Shown here: positions 53,765 through 62,654 of the stretch, in pieces | Position numbering within the stretch: the stretch's first letter is position 1 | How the letters are laid out: every line of letters starts with the position of its first letter | NCBI GenBank assembly: GCA_022819605.1 | Contig: JAJEGW010000182.1 | Coordinates: 1 to 64,000 of the forward strand | DNA: 64,000 bases | Direction: 5' to 3' | From: Silicimonas sp. | GTDB taxonomy: Bacteria; Pseudomonadota; Alphaproteobacteria; Rhodobacterales; Rhodobacteraceae | Notes under the pieces: model-generated | Database searches by the model: none | What the model saw: the letters and a program-made list of their open reading frames with translations, nothing else | Told to the model about the DNA's origin: nothing | Translations under genes and position numbers: made by a program

Positions 53765-54682
53765 TTAGGGCGCGGTGATAGGCGGGGGCTTTCGGCGCTT
53801 TCCTGACAGCGCATTCCCGGCGATCGCCGCGAGCAGCAATGCACCGCCGATCAGAGTATTGAGGCTCGCCGTTTCGCCAAGGAAGAACCAGACCCAAAAC
53901 GGGGCAAGCAGGACCTCGGCCAGGGACAGCAAGGCCAGCTCTGCAGCCGGTAGACTACGCGAACCCAGCGTGTAGAAGATCAGGCCTGCCCCTACCTGAA
54001 AGACCCCCATGCCCATCGCAACACCACCATCATGCAGGCCGAGTGCGACAGACAGCCCCAAGAATTGGCATATTCCAAACGTAATGATGATGGCGAAGAG
54101 GCCCGAAAGGAACACTGCCGGAAGCATTTCTCCAGTCCGCCCCCAACGCAACGCCACGGTGAAAACGGCAAAGCCAAACGCCGATCCAAGAGCGGCAAGG
54201 CTGCCTTTCAGGGCAACTCCGCCGGATTTGTCGGCAACCATGATGGAGATGCCGCCAATAGCGACCACAATCGCAATCCAGGTCGCGACGCGCACAGATT
54301 CGCGCAGTGCAATCCACCCAAGGACCGCGGCCATGAAAGGGGCCGTCGCAAAAAGCAGCATTGCATTCGCCACGGAGGTCGTCTGGATCGAATAGATTCC
54401 GCCGGAATAGGCGGCCACCAGCGACAACCCGGCGATGACGGAGGGAAAGCCGATACGCCTGATTTGGGCAAACGGGCTTTCGCCTGACCGTACGCGAATG
54501 ACGATGTAGAGAAACAGCGACAGGCTGATCGACCTGTAGAGCAGGATTTGCCAGACCATGGCCTCTTCGATCAGCCGAATGCCAAGCCCAACGGTTGACC
54601 AGAGGACCCCGGCTGCGAAGACAAAGAGCACACCGTACTTGTGGCTCTCCGCCGTGGAATAGGGAGGGTATGTACCAGGCAT
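53765..54682 (-). CDS. DMT-superfamily (EamA) transporter
   Basis: The 305-residue protein has ten hydrophobic segments in two EamA halves. ANAMLLFATAPFMAAVLGWIALRE and ELALLSLAEVLLAPFWVWFFLGE are the paired EamA signatures. These export or import amino acids and other metabolites. It is intact within the relic region and oriented towards the transposase fragments. Confidence 0.9.
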   Translation of the reverse strand: MPGTYPPYSTAESHKYGVLFVFAAGVLWSTVGLGIRLIEEAMVWQILLYRSISLSLFLYIVIRVRSGESPFAQIRRIGFPSVIAGLSLVAAYSGGIYSIQTTSVANAMLLFATAPFMAAVLGWIALRESVRVATWIAIVVAIGGISIMVADKSGGVALKGSLAALGSAFGFAVFTVALRWGRTGEMLPAVFLSGLFAIIITFGICQFLGLSVALGLHDGGVAMGMGVFQVGAGLIFYTLGSRSLPAAELALLSLAEVLLAPFWVWFFLGETASLNTLIGGALLLAAIAGNALSGKRRKPPPITAP

Positions 54683-54904
54683 TCGGGGTCAATCCAAAAG
54701 CTACGCAGTGTAGAATGACCTAGCCGAGGTCACTCCTCTCCCACATTTGCGACATTCGTGCAGTCTCATAGCGCTTGTGTTTCAATTGCTTGAGTTGAGA
54801 TTGCGCTCACATTGCATACCAAGCTGTGCCTTCCGTGGAGGAGCTGCGCGGCTCCGCGGAGCGTCAGGCGACCCGTCGAGGTCTTCCGGTGGCGGCTGCG
54901 GCCG

Positions 54905-55175
54905 CAATCCGGCATGCGATTTCGTCTCGTTCATCGCCTACTGCCTGCTGGTGACCCTGAAAAACACCACCCGCCGACGCGTCGGCGGGCTGACCCCGCG
55001 CGCCATCATCGAGGCCTTCGGCACGATCCAGATGGTGGACGTGCACCTGCCCACGACCGATGGCCGACACCTTGTTCTGTCGCGCTACACCAAGCCAAGG
55101 AAGGAGCAAGAGCTTCTGCTGCACCAGCTCGGCATGCCCCTGCCCACCCAGAGCGCGCCGCGAATCTCATCGTGA
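54905..55175 (+). pseudogene. IS1634/IS4-superfamily transposase, C-terminal remnant
   Basis: The frame ends FIAYCLLVTLK...LTPRAIIEAFGTIQMVDVHL then PTTDGRHLVLSRYT and LLLHQLGMPLP, the C-terminus of a second type of IS4-superfamily transposase. The region after the stop (to about 55290) looks like the terminal part of the same IS. Only the last third of the gene survives. Confidence 0.65.
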
Positions 55176-55836
55176 CGGCATTGCGCCCGCGATCCGGCGG
55201 GCGTCGTGTAGTGCCGACCTTTTGGGGTCGGATTCAGGAATATCAATGGGTTACGGACCTCAAGACCCGCGAGTTGCGGAAGTCGGGCAAAGCGGGCAAC
55301 TCGCGTCCAATCTCGACGATCGTCGACGGCAGCGATTTGCTAGGGGGCTTCGACGGAGTGAAGCTGAACTCAAGCTGAAAATTGGCCGGGAAGACCTAAA
55401 GGCTAAAATGGCAGGTAATCATCATCAGGTTGATTGCAAGCTGCAATTCCACCCGGCCGCAGCCGAGGCAAAAATGGGCGCATAGTCGGTGAAAAGGTGC
55501 TCGTTGCGAGACGGCAAATTCCGGCCGATGTCGAACCTGAGCGGACTCGGGAAGAGGTCACTCAAGCAGTAGGTGGCCGCATTTTCATACGTCGTCAAGA
55601 ATGTTCGGCGACTTCAGCGTTCACGTTGGGACATGGAATCTTGCATGCCAACTACTTGCTTGGATTGCCGAGAAAATTCCACCTGAACAATTTGCACGGC
55701 TGGCCTGTTAAATTAGAAACCAATAACGACCTGCCGACGCTAGGACGTCTGAAATTGACCTTGTGACAAATCCTCTTACGTCTATGATTGTGTTCAAGTG
55801 CCTCGCAATCATGCGTGAGGGAGGAATATTAGTTCA
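55176..55836. other. Boundary region between IS remnant and sterol cluster
   Basis: 661 bases. The first 120 continue the IS end; the rest, with lower GC, shows no gene I can support. It must carry the promoter for the P450 gene. Confidence 0.4.
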
Positions 55837-57873
55837 TTGGTGACTCACGAAACAGCAGCTGAGACGGGCCAGAAGGCGGCCGAGTTGACTTTGCCCGAAG
55901 AACTGTTGCTCGCGCTGCTGGACGAAGAGCGGGGTTATTTTCGTCAGGTGCCCGGTTGGAACCTGAACTGCGCAATGGTCGGCGCAGCTCTGGGTGAATT
56001 GTCGCTGCTCGGTCGCATCGACACCGATCTGGAGTCGCTGACTCTGTTGGATGCGACCGATACCGGTCGTCCGCTGCTCGACCCAATCTTGCGGGAGATC
56101 GCTACCGAAACCGAACCACACGATGCCCGCTACTGGATAGAGCGGCTTGCTCCACAGTCCGAGGCGGTGATCTCTCAAGCGCTGGACGAACTCGTTCGGC
56201 GAAAGATCCTCAACGCCCACTCGGGCGGTTTCTATACGTTCGCCAGGCGCCAGCGATCGGGCGAAACACCGCCAGGAGAAGACCACGTGGCGGGCGAAAT
56301 CGTAAAGGCCCAGTTGACCAGGATCATCTTCACGGACGAGATTCCTGGTCCGCGCGACGTGATCATCACCGGCCTCGTCAATGCCTGCCGCGTTTTCCAT
56401 CTGATGTTTCAGATCGACGAGGAGGTGGAAGAACGGATTCAGTTCGTCAGCCACATGGACCTGATTGGCCACGCGATTGCGGCGGCGGTGAGCCAAAGCA
56501 TCCTCGCGCCCTCGCTTCGCCGGCCCTCGCTGACCAAGCCAATTCCAACCGTGTCTCTGCGTGATCTCGTATTCAACCGCGAACTGCGGGAGGGCAGGCT
56601 GCCGGCGGGGTTCGCCAATTTGGCAGACAAGTACGGTCCGGTGTTCGAGCTTCGGCTCCCGTTCCGCCAGAACGTGATTTTCCTGGCAGGGTTGAAGGCG
56701 AATGAATGGGCCCATCGCATGGGGCGGCTGTTCTTGCGGTCGAAGGAGTATTTCGAGGGGGTCGACAAGGCGTATGGCGTGTCGCGCTCAATGCACTCGA
56801 TTGACGGCGCCGATCACTTTCGCTTTCGCAAGTCGTTGCATACCGCCTACTCCAGCAGGACCTTGACCAAGCGTCTGGATGAAGTCTATGATCTCGCCCG
56901 CGCGCACATGGCGAGTTGGGACGTCGGCACCACGATGCCGGTGCAAGTGATGCTGCGACCGTTTGTGAACGCTCAGACATCGCCGCTCCTAGCCAACATT
57001 GACACCCAAGCCGAGATTGTCGAAGCGCTCGAATTCAAGGTCCGGGTCCTCAATGTAGGCATCATCAAGATGATGCCGCGTTTCATGCTCAAGACCCCAT
57101 CGATGCGCCGCCGGGAGAAGGCCATGCAACAGATCCTGGATCGCATGCAAAGGACGCACACGGCCGCGCAGCGGGTTGGAATGCATGAAGACGTGGTAGA
57201 CGCGTATCTGGCCCTGCACTCGTCTGATCCCCAGTTTCTCCCCGAATCGGACCTGTCGCTGCCGCTAGGGGCGATCTTGATGACCGCGATGTACATGGGC
57301 GATCAGCTCGGTTTCACCCTTTATTGGCTACTGCAGAATCCCGAGTTGTACGAGCGAGTCACGGCTGAAGCGGACGCGTTGTGGGCCGAGGGGGATCCCA
57401 GCGAGGATGATTTCAGTCGAGACCGGATCGACGTGACCCACCGAGTGCTGATGGAGACTCTGCGGATGTCGCCGATCGTGCCCATGTCGATGCGCACGGT
57501 GATGAATACCTGCGTGGTGGAAGGTTACGAATTGCCTGTCGGGTCGCAACTCGTGATTGCACAGACGGCAACACACTACTCAGAAGAGGCATTTCCCGAT
57601 CCGTGGAAATTCGACATTGACCGCTACCTTCCTCCCCGAAACGAGCACAAGGGCAGAGGCTACGCACCTTACGGGCTGGGCACGCACTCATGTCTCGGGA
57701 GCCGCTGGGCCGACTTGCACATAGTGATCAACCTGCTGATGCTCACGCATTACTTCAAGATCGAGCTGGCCCGCCCCTACAAGCGGTTGCCGATGGATCC
57801 GTTGCCCTCACAGTCGCCCAGCAACAAGCTCAAGATCAGGCTCGCTGAGCAGCGGCACGAAATTCGAACCTGA
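55837..57873 (+). CDS. GPP34 domain-cytochrome P450 fusion protein
   Basis: The 678-residue protein starts at TTG 55837 or GTG 55840. Residues about 15-222 are a GPP34 (GOLPH3/Vps74-like) domain: LTLPEELLLALLDEERGYF, NLNCAMVGAALGELSLLGRI, LLDATDTGRPLLD. Residues about 235-675 are a P450 with the ExxR motif E540-T-L-R543 and a haem loop YGLGTHSCLG, ligand Cys619. The I-helix reads MYMGDQLGFTL where A/G-G-x-D/E-T is expected, so the usual acid-alcohol pair for O2 activation is absent. GPP34 domains bind membrane phosphoinositides in eukaryotes; here it could place the P450 at the membrane. It heads the plus-strand sterol genes. Confidence 0.88.
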   Translation: MVTHETAAETGQKAAELTLPEELLLALLDEERGYFRQVPGWNLNCAMVGAALGELSLLGRIDTDLESLTLLDATDTGRPLLDPILREIATETEPHDARYWIERLAPQSEAVISQALDELVRRKILNAHSGGFYTFARRQRSGETPPGEDHVAGEIVKAQLTRIIFTDEIPGPRDVIITGLVNACRVFHLMFQIDEEVEERIQFVSHMDLIGHAIAAAVSQSILAPSLRRPSLTKPIPTVSLRDLVFNRELREGRLPAGFANLADKYGPVFELRLPFRQNVIFLAGLKANEWAHRMGRLFLRSKEYFEGVDKAYGVSRSMHSIDGADHFRFRKSLHTAYSSRTLTKRLDEVYDLARAHMASWDVGTTMPVQVMLRPFVNAQTSPLLANIDTQAEIVEALEFKVRVLNVGIIKMMPRFMLKTPSMRRREKAMQQILDRMQRTHTAAQRVGMHEDVVDAYLALHSSDPQFLPESDLSLPLGAILMTAMYMGDQLGFTLYWLLQNPELYERVTAEADALWAEGDPSEDDFSRDRIDVTHRVLMETLRMSPIVPMSMRTVMNTCVVEGYELPVGSQLVIAQTATHYSEEAFPDPWKFDIDRYLPPRNEHKGRGYAPYGLGTHSCLGSRWADLHIVINLLMLTHYFKIELARPYKRLPMDPLPSQSPSNKLKIRLAEQRHEIRT

Positions 57874-57937
57874 GTTCGTTGCGCCCGCTCCTCCAGCGCC
57901 CGGTCTGGCCTGCGGTTCGGGAATTGAGGATTTCGCA

Positions 57938-58966
57938 ATGACATCATCTGGCGGCGGACGACCTCGCACCGTGCGGGTGATCACGGGAGCAAGTGGGCAC
58001 ATCGGCGGGGTCCTCGCGCGGGCCCTGGCTGAACGGCACGGGCCTCGTCAGGTCCGCGCGATCTACCGGAAGCGTCGAGGCACGGCAGCGGACCTGGATA
58101 TCGCATGGGTCAATGGTGACATCCTGAACAGGGAATCGCTGATCGCCGCTTTCAAGGGCGCAGAGATCGTGTTTCACTTGGCCGCGCTGGTCTCGATCGA
58201 TGCCGTCAGGGCGCAGGAACTCCATCGCACGAATGTCATGGGCACACGCAACGTCGTGGAGGCGGCGCTTGAATGTGGTGTACGGCGCTTGGTTCACGTT
58301 TCCTCGATCCACGCCTACGACCAACACCCGCTGGACGAAGTTCTCGATGAGAGCCGCGGTCCTGCGGATGGACCCCACCACGGTCCGTACGACCGTTCGA
58401 AAGCCGCCGGCGAAGTGGAGGTCCGTCGCGGCCTCGACCGCGGCCTCGACGCCGTGATCGTGAATCCAACCAGCGTAATCGGGCCCTACGACGGCAGGCC
58501 CTCACTTATGGGGCAGGTCTTTCTCGATCTCTACCGCAGGCGAATTCCCGCGCTGATCGCGGGCGGTTACGACTGGGTCGACGTGCGCGACGTCGTATCT
58601 GCCGTGATGGCCGCCGAGACACGGGCGAGATGTGGCGAGAACTACCTCGTCTCAGGTCACTGGAACACGATGCGCAAATTTGCCCAGCTCTCCCAGCAGG
58701 CGACCGGTGTAGCCGTACCCCGTCTCCAGTTCCCGATGTCTGTCGCCCGGTTATGGGCGCCCTGCCAGGTTTTCCTCGATCGATCTCGCGGCCGCCGGCC
58801 GCTCTACACGCCGACGGCCGTTCGCGTCATGGCCGAAGGCAATCGGCAGATATCCAGCGCCAAGGCGCAGGCGGAACTCGGGTTCCTCCCGCGCCCTCTC
58901 GCGGAGTCGGTCAACGACACGTATCGCTGGTTCGACGAACACGGCATGCTGTGTGCAAGGGCATGA
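57938..58966 (+). CDS. NAD(P)-dependent 3beta-HSD/SdmB-like dehydrogenase (extended SDR)
   Basis: The 342-residue extended SDR has TGASGHIGG (16-24), HLAALVS, VSS, and Y151-D-R-S-K155 as the catalytic pair. Its overall build matches NAD-dependent epimerase/3beta-hydroxysteroid dehydrogenase proteins such as NSDHL and the bacterial C4-demethylation enzyme SdmB. It lies 64 bases after the P450 and 1 base before the 5-alpha-reductase gene, so all three should be one operon. In this setting oxidation of the sterol 3-hydroxyl, perhaps with C4 decarboxylation, is the natural guess. Confidence 0.85.
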   Translation: MTSSGGGRPRTVRVITGASGHIGGVLARALAERHGPRQVRAIYRKRRGTAADLDIAWVNGDILNRESLIAAFKGAEIVFHLAALVSIDAVRAQELHRTNVMGTRNVVEAALECGVRRLVHVSSIHAYDQHPLDEVLDESRGPADGPHHGPYDRSKAAGEVEVRRGLDRGLDAVIVNPTSVIGPYDGRPSLMGQVFLDLYRRRIPALIAGGYDWVDVRDVVSAVMAAETRARCGENYLVSGHWNTMRKFAQLSQQATGVAVPRLQFPMSVARLWAPCQVFLDRSRGRRPLYTPTAVRVMAEGNRQISSAKAQAELGFLPRPLAESVNDTYRWFDEHGMLCARA

Positions 58967-58967
58967 G

Positions 58968-59729
58968 ATGACCGAGGAACGACTGCACGAGATGCTGGTA
59001 TGGGCTGTCCTCGTGACGGCAGTCCTGACGTTCCCGTACCTGCTCCGCAGAACCGCGCCCTATGGGCGTCACTATGCAGGCGCGGGCTGGGGACCCCACC
59101 TTTCCGCCAGGCTCGCCTGGATCATCATGGAACTGCCGGCGCCCTTGCTCTTCCTCGTGGTCTTCCTTAACGGCAAGCACGCGTTCCAGGTCGTGCCGTT
59201 GGCGTTTCTGGTCATGTGGCAGGGCCATTATCTGAACCGTACGTTCGTCTATCCGTTTCGCGTCAAGGGACGCGGTCGGGAGACGCCCCTCCTGCTGGTC
59301 GCGTCCGGCTTTTTCTTCAATGCGATCAACGCGTATATCAATGCCCGCTTCATCTCGGAATTCGGCGAGTACGCCATTGAATGGCTTGCCGAACCCCGCT
59401 TCCTGATCGGCGTCGGGATTTTTCTCGCAGGGCTCGCGCTCAATCTCCACTCCGACAACACCCTCATGTCCCTGCGCCGGCCCGGCGAGACAGGATATGC
59501 TATACCGCAAGGCGGCGGGTTCCGGTTCGTCTCGTGCCCGAACTACCTCGGGGAAATCCTCGAATGGCTGGGCTGGGCGGTCGCGACCTGGTCGTCGTGC
59601 GGCCTTGCGTTCATGCTGTTCACCGTCGCCAATCTCGCTCCGAGAGCGCGGAGCAACCATCGGTGGTATCTGGACAAGTTCAGCGATTATCCGGAGAACC
59701 GCCGAGCCCTGATACCAGGCATCTACTGA
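58968..59729 (+). CDS. Steroid 5-alpha-reductase (SRD5A-like)
   Basis: From ATG 58968 the 253-residue membrane protein is strikingly like animal SRD5A1/2: NLHSDNTLMSLRRPGETGY, IPQGGGFRFVSCPNYLGEIL followed by EWLGWAVATW, and a C-terminus with HRWYLDKFSDYPENRRALIP. E55 (MELPAP) and Y88 (GHYLNRTFVY) align with the human SRD5A2 residues E57 and Y91 that hold the steroid 3-keto group. About seven transmembrane helices. It should reduce a delta-4-3-keto steroid with NADPH. The ATG follows the dehydrogenase stop by one base. Confidence 0.9.
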   Translation: MTEERLHEMLVWAVLVTAVLTFPYLLRRTAPYGRHYAGAGWGPHLSARLAWIIMELPAPLLFLVVFLNGKHAFQVVPLAFLVMWQGHYLNRTFVYPFRVKGRGRETPLLLVASGFFFNAINAYINARFISEFGEYAIEWLAEPRFLIGVGIFLAGLALNLHSDNTLMSLRRPGETGYAIPQGGGFRFVSCPNYLGEILEWLGWAVATWSSCGLAFMLFTVANLAPRARSNHRWYLDKFSDYPENRRALIPGIY

Positions 59730-60274
59730 CTCTCGCGCGATCGTGCATTCGCACGGGCCGTAGCAGACACACGGGATTCTTCAACGCGTCCGGATTCTGC
59801 GTTGGTCAAGCCTGGAAGTTGGCACCGTCCTGACGGTCCGGACTAGGCAGAAGAGCCTGCCGGCCACACCGACGTGCGATTTCGCGCGGGCAGCGGCTGG
59901 TCATCGCGTCGGACCCAGGCGCTGGTGCCTCAGTTGTCCCTTGCGAGGTTACATGATTGCGGGAAGTCGCACTTCTTCGACCACGAATGGCCCGGGCCCG
60001 ACGCACTGAGCCTCCCCGACCTGACCTTGCGCTTCGCACGCTCGAAATTCAATCTGATCAGGGCGCTGACTCAACGTCGAGCAACCCCAAGACCCAGGAC
60101 TCCAGCTCCGACATTGGCGACCTCAAATGATCGACTTCCATCAGATGCCGTATCCGCCGGTCCGAATGCAAGCCGGACAGGTGGCCCAAGTGGATTGGGT
60201 GCGGATCACTCGCTAGCTGCATGTGCGTTTGACGGATGGGCATGAAGCCGACCGGCAGGAATCGACGGGCGCAC
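59730..60274. other. Intergenic stretch without a supported gene
   Basis: 545 bases between the convergent reductase and EBP-like genes. Short open frames on both strands have no recognised similarity and no Shine-Dalgarno. Possibly a decayed gene. Confidence 0.4.
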
Positions 60275-61009
60275 TCATTGGCCAAGAACGCTGTAGTTGC
60301 CATCCGCGATCAGGCGGATTGAAACATAGAGGCCAAGAAGTGGGAAAAGAACCCATGGCGAATTCAAAGCAAAAACGTAAACGTACAGATCCCGCCGCTT
60401 AATCCTTGCATGCCGCCCGGCCATGAAGAAACTGATCCAGTAAACAGATGTGGCATGCACCAGCTGCCAGAAGAGCATCGCTCCGATAATTCCCGCAACA
60501 AGTGCCGGCATCAAGCCAAACGTGTAGGCGGCGAAAAGAACAAGTGTCGGGACAGGCGTTATCAGCCCGTTTCCAAGATCCACATTGTAGCCATACGTGG
60601 TCCGGTCGGCATACGAGCCGTCGACATGCGAATATGCAGCCCAAACGTCAGCCCATAACGTTGGCGACGCGAATCCTGACAGCGGCACCTTTCCGGCAAG
60701 GAATTCAACAGGAGGAGATCGCCTGGTCTCTCGCCAGTGCCTTTGCCAGTATTCGGCGCGCTCTTCGATGTAATCGCGCCTGACGAGCAGGCACAATTCC
60801 CAGTAACAAATTACGAGATTGGCCGAAAAAAACAGAATCATCGCGGCGTGAACCAGATCGAAGTCCCCAAGAACCACGGCGCGCGCGCCTATTCCGACCA
60901 AAGTCAAAATTGAGATGGCCAGAATTGCAATCAACAACACTGGCACTGCAATAAGTGGCTGATCCGAGCGGGGATCGGATTGCACTTGAGCAGTTTGGTT
61001 CTCAGGCAT
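60275..61009 (-). CDS. Five-helix membrane protein, candidate EBP/EXPERA-like sterol isomerase
   Basis: The 244-residue protein has five hydrophobic segments (about 18-48, 51-76, 148-165, 167-196, 208-234), as in emopamil-binding protein (sterol delta8-delta7 isomerase). Segments that align by eye with EBP are the second helix with E71, the loop WAAYSHVDGSY (EBP W-x2-Y-x3-D-x-RY) and the last helix with N216 and W219 (FALNSPWVLFP). The His four residues before the helix-2 Glu of EBP is not conserved, so activity is uncertain. Location among sterol genes supports the call. It overlaps the preceding frame by one base (TAATG). Confidence 0.45.
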   Translation of the reverse strand: MPENQTAQVQSDPRSDQPLIAVPVLLIAILAISILTLVGIGARAVVLGDFDLVHAAMILFFSANLVICYWELCLLVRRDYIEERAEYWQRHWRETRRSPPVEFLAGKVPLSGFASPTLWADVWAAYSHVDGSYADRTTYGYNVDLGNGLITPVPTLVLFAAYTFGLMPALVAGIIGAMLFWQLVHATSVYWISFFMAGRHARIKRRDLYVYVFALNSPWVLFPLLGLYVSIRLIADGNYSVLGQ

Positions 61010-61284
61010 TAATTCGTATCCTCAATGTAGGGCCCGACTGTTCGGCTCTGCATGTTGCATCGCCAGATGCAGTCAGAACGGACTTCTTTCCCATCGGACG
61101 TTTGCGGCAAGTCTCGCGACATGTGCATCAGCGCAATTTCCATGCTCATCCCTGCAGGTGAATTGCCAAGCAACTCCGCCGCTTGGCGCCATCCTGACGC
61201 GGCAGCCAAAGTCACATGGCGCTTCGACCCACGCAGGACCGCAATGGCCAGGCACACGGCCAGCAAGCCTTGTGTACTTGGCAT
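61009..61284 (-). CDS. Possible small protein coupled to the EBP-like gene
   Basis: A 91-residue frame from ATG 61284 ends with TAA that shares its last A with the start of the next gene (TAATG), the main argument for coding. The N-terminus is mildly hydrophobic (LLAVCLAIAVLRG). No family is recognised and no good ribosome-binding site precedes it. It could instead be an untranslated leader. Confidence 0.3.
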   Translation of the reverse strand: MPSTQGLLAVCLAIAVLRGSKRHVTLAAASGWRQAAELLGNSPAGMSMEIALMHMSRDLPQTSDGKEVRSDCIWRCNMQSRTVGPYIEDTN

Positions 61285-61622
61285 TCAATTATATTTGCAT
61301 GGGCTCCCCTGCAAGGCTCACCCGCGCACGGTTCCGTGGCGGCCACTCTTCTTGATTGAGACATCTCCCAAATTTTGCCGCAGAACCGCACTGACCCGGG
61401 AAATTGCTTCCCGATCAGCCAATTCTACACTTGCCAAGATCGGTCGCATCATGAGCCTGTAGTCTCCAAAAGGCCGTCGCTTCGGTGCGGGGCCGCAATG
61501 AAGATCACGCAGTCTCAAGCATCAACCTGAAGCTCTTGGGTTGCAGATAGCCCTGTAGCCGGCTAACTCCGCAAGACGATTTCGCGCTTGCGGGCGTCAC
61601 CCACCTTTGACACGGTCTGTCC
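61285..61622. other. Divergent intergenic region, no gene supported
   Basis: 338 bases between the minus-strand EBP-like unit and the plus-strand sterol methyltransferase; it should contain both promoters. A 66-residue minus-strand frame (61318-61518) has no recognised similarity. Confidence 0.4.
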
Positions 61623-62654
61623 ATGTTTCGTTCTTCTTCCAGTAAAGAGGGCACCCGCTCGCTCGGAAACCTCACCCCATCTGAAGTGAGGTCTGTGGTG
61701 GATGACTACAAGACGATCTATGGTGCGGGCGAGGACGGAAGGAAGGAACAGTACAGTTCGTTCGTGAATCACTATTACGATTTGGTGACCGACTTTTACG
61801 AATTCGGGTGGGGGCAATCCTTTCACTTTGCTCCCCGCCGCCGAGGCGAGAGCTTCGAGGATTCCCTGCTCAGGCACCAACATTTCATTGCCGACAAGGC
61901 GGCGCTCAAACCAGGAATGCAGGTTCTTGACCTGGGTTGCGGTGTCGGTGGACCGATGCTCAATATCGCGCGCCACTCGGGGGCCAATATAGTAGGCATC
62001 AACAACAACGCTTATCAAATCGAGCGCGCGAAAGTGCATACCAAAGACATCCGTTCCCTCTGCCGCTTCATCAAGGCTGATTTCATGCATATTCCCGAGA
62101 AAGACGATCACTATGATGCCGTTTACGCCATCGAAGCCACGCCCCACGCACCGGACAAGACGGAACTGTACAGGGAGATTTTTCGCGTCCTGCGCCCCGG
62201 AGCATGTTTTGCCAGCTACGATTGGTGCCTGACGGATGGTTTCGACTTCGGCAACGCCGAGCATCAGCGGATCAAGAACGCCATCATGATCGGGAACAGC
62301 CTGCCAAATATTCTGACCACGCCTGAAGTAGACTCCGCTTTGCAATCGGTCGGATTCGACCTTCTGGATGCCCATGACCGGTCATGCGATTCGGACCGGG
62401 AAACTCCGTGGTACCGTGCTTTGCAGGGACGCGACTTCACTCTTTCGAGCATTCCGCGAATACCGTGGGGCCGCGCGCTGGTCAATCTCACCCTGCGGGC
62501 TGGGGAAGCCACACGGGTGTTTCCCAAGGGCTCCCGAGCGGTCAGCACGCTGCTGAACAGGGCGGCCGACGCGCTGGTCGAAGGCGGCAAGTCAGGAATC
62601 TTTACGCCGATGTACTTCGTACTTGCCCGCAAACCTCCACGTTCAACTGACTAG
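61623..62654 (+). CDS. Sterol C24-methyltransferase (SMT/Erg6 family)
   Basis: The 343-residue protein follows plant and fungal sterol methyltransferases almost throughout. YEFGWGQSFHF (59-69) is the sterol-binding region I, LDLGCGVGGP (102-111) binds SAM, IEATPHAP (170-177) is region III with Pro for the usual Cys, and GIFTPMYFVLARKP (325-338) closes the Sterol_MT_C domain. It should add a methyl from SAM to the delta24 side-chain double bond. Its 3-prime end overlaps the convergent cyclase gene by 53 bases. SMT-type enzymes are characteristic of eukaryotes and rare in bacteria. Confidence 0.92.
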   Translation: MFRSSSSKEGTRSLGNLTPSEVRSVVDDYKTIYGAGEDGRKEQYSSFVNHYYDLVTDFYEFGWGQSFHFAPRRRGESFEDSLLRHQHFIADKAALKPGMQVLDLGCGVGGPMLNIARHSGANIVGINNNAYQIERAKVHTKDIRSLCRFIKADFMHIPEKDDHYDAVYAIEATPHAPDKTELYREIFRVLRPGACFASYDWCLTDGFDFGNAEHQRIKNAIMIGNSLPNILTTPEVDSALQSVGFDLLDAHDRSCDSDRETPWYRALQGRDFTLSSIPRIPWGRALVNLTLRAGEATRVFPKGSRAVSTLLNRAADALVEGGKSGIFTPMYFVLARKPPRSTD

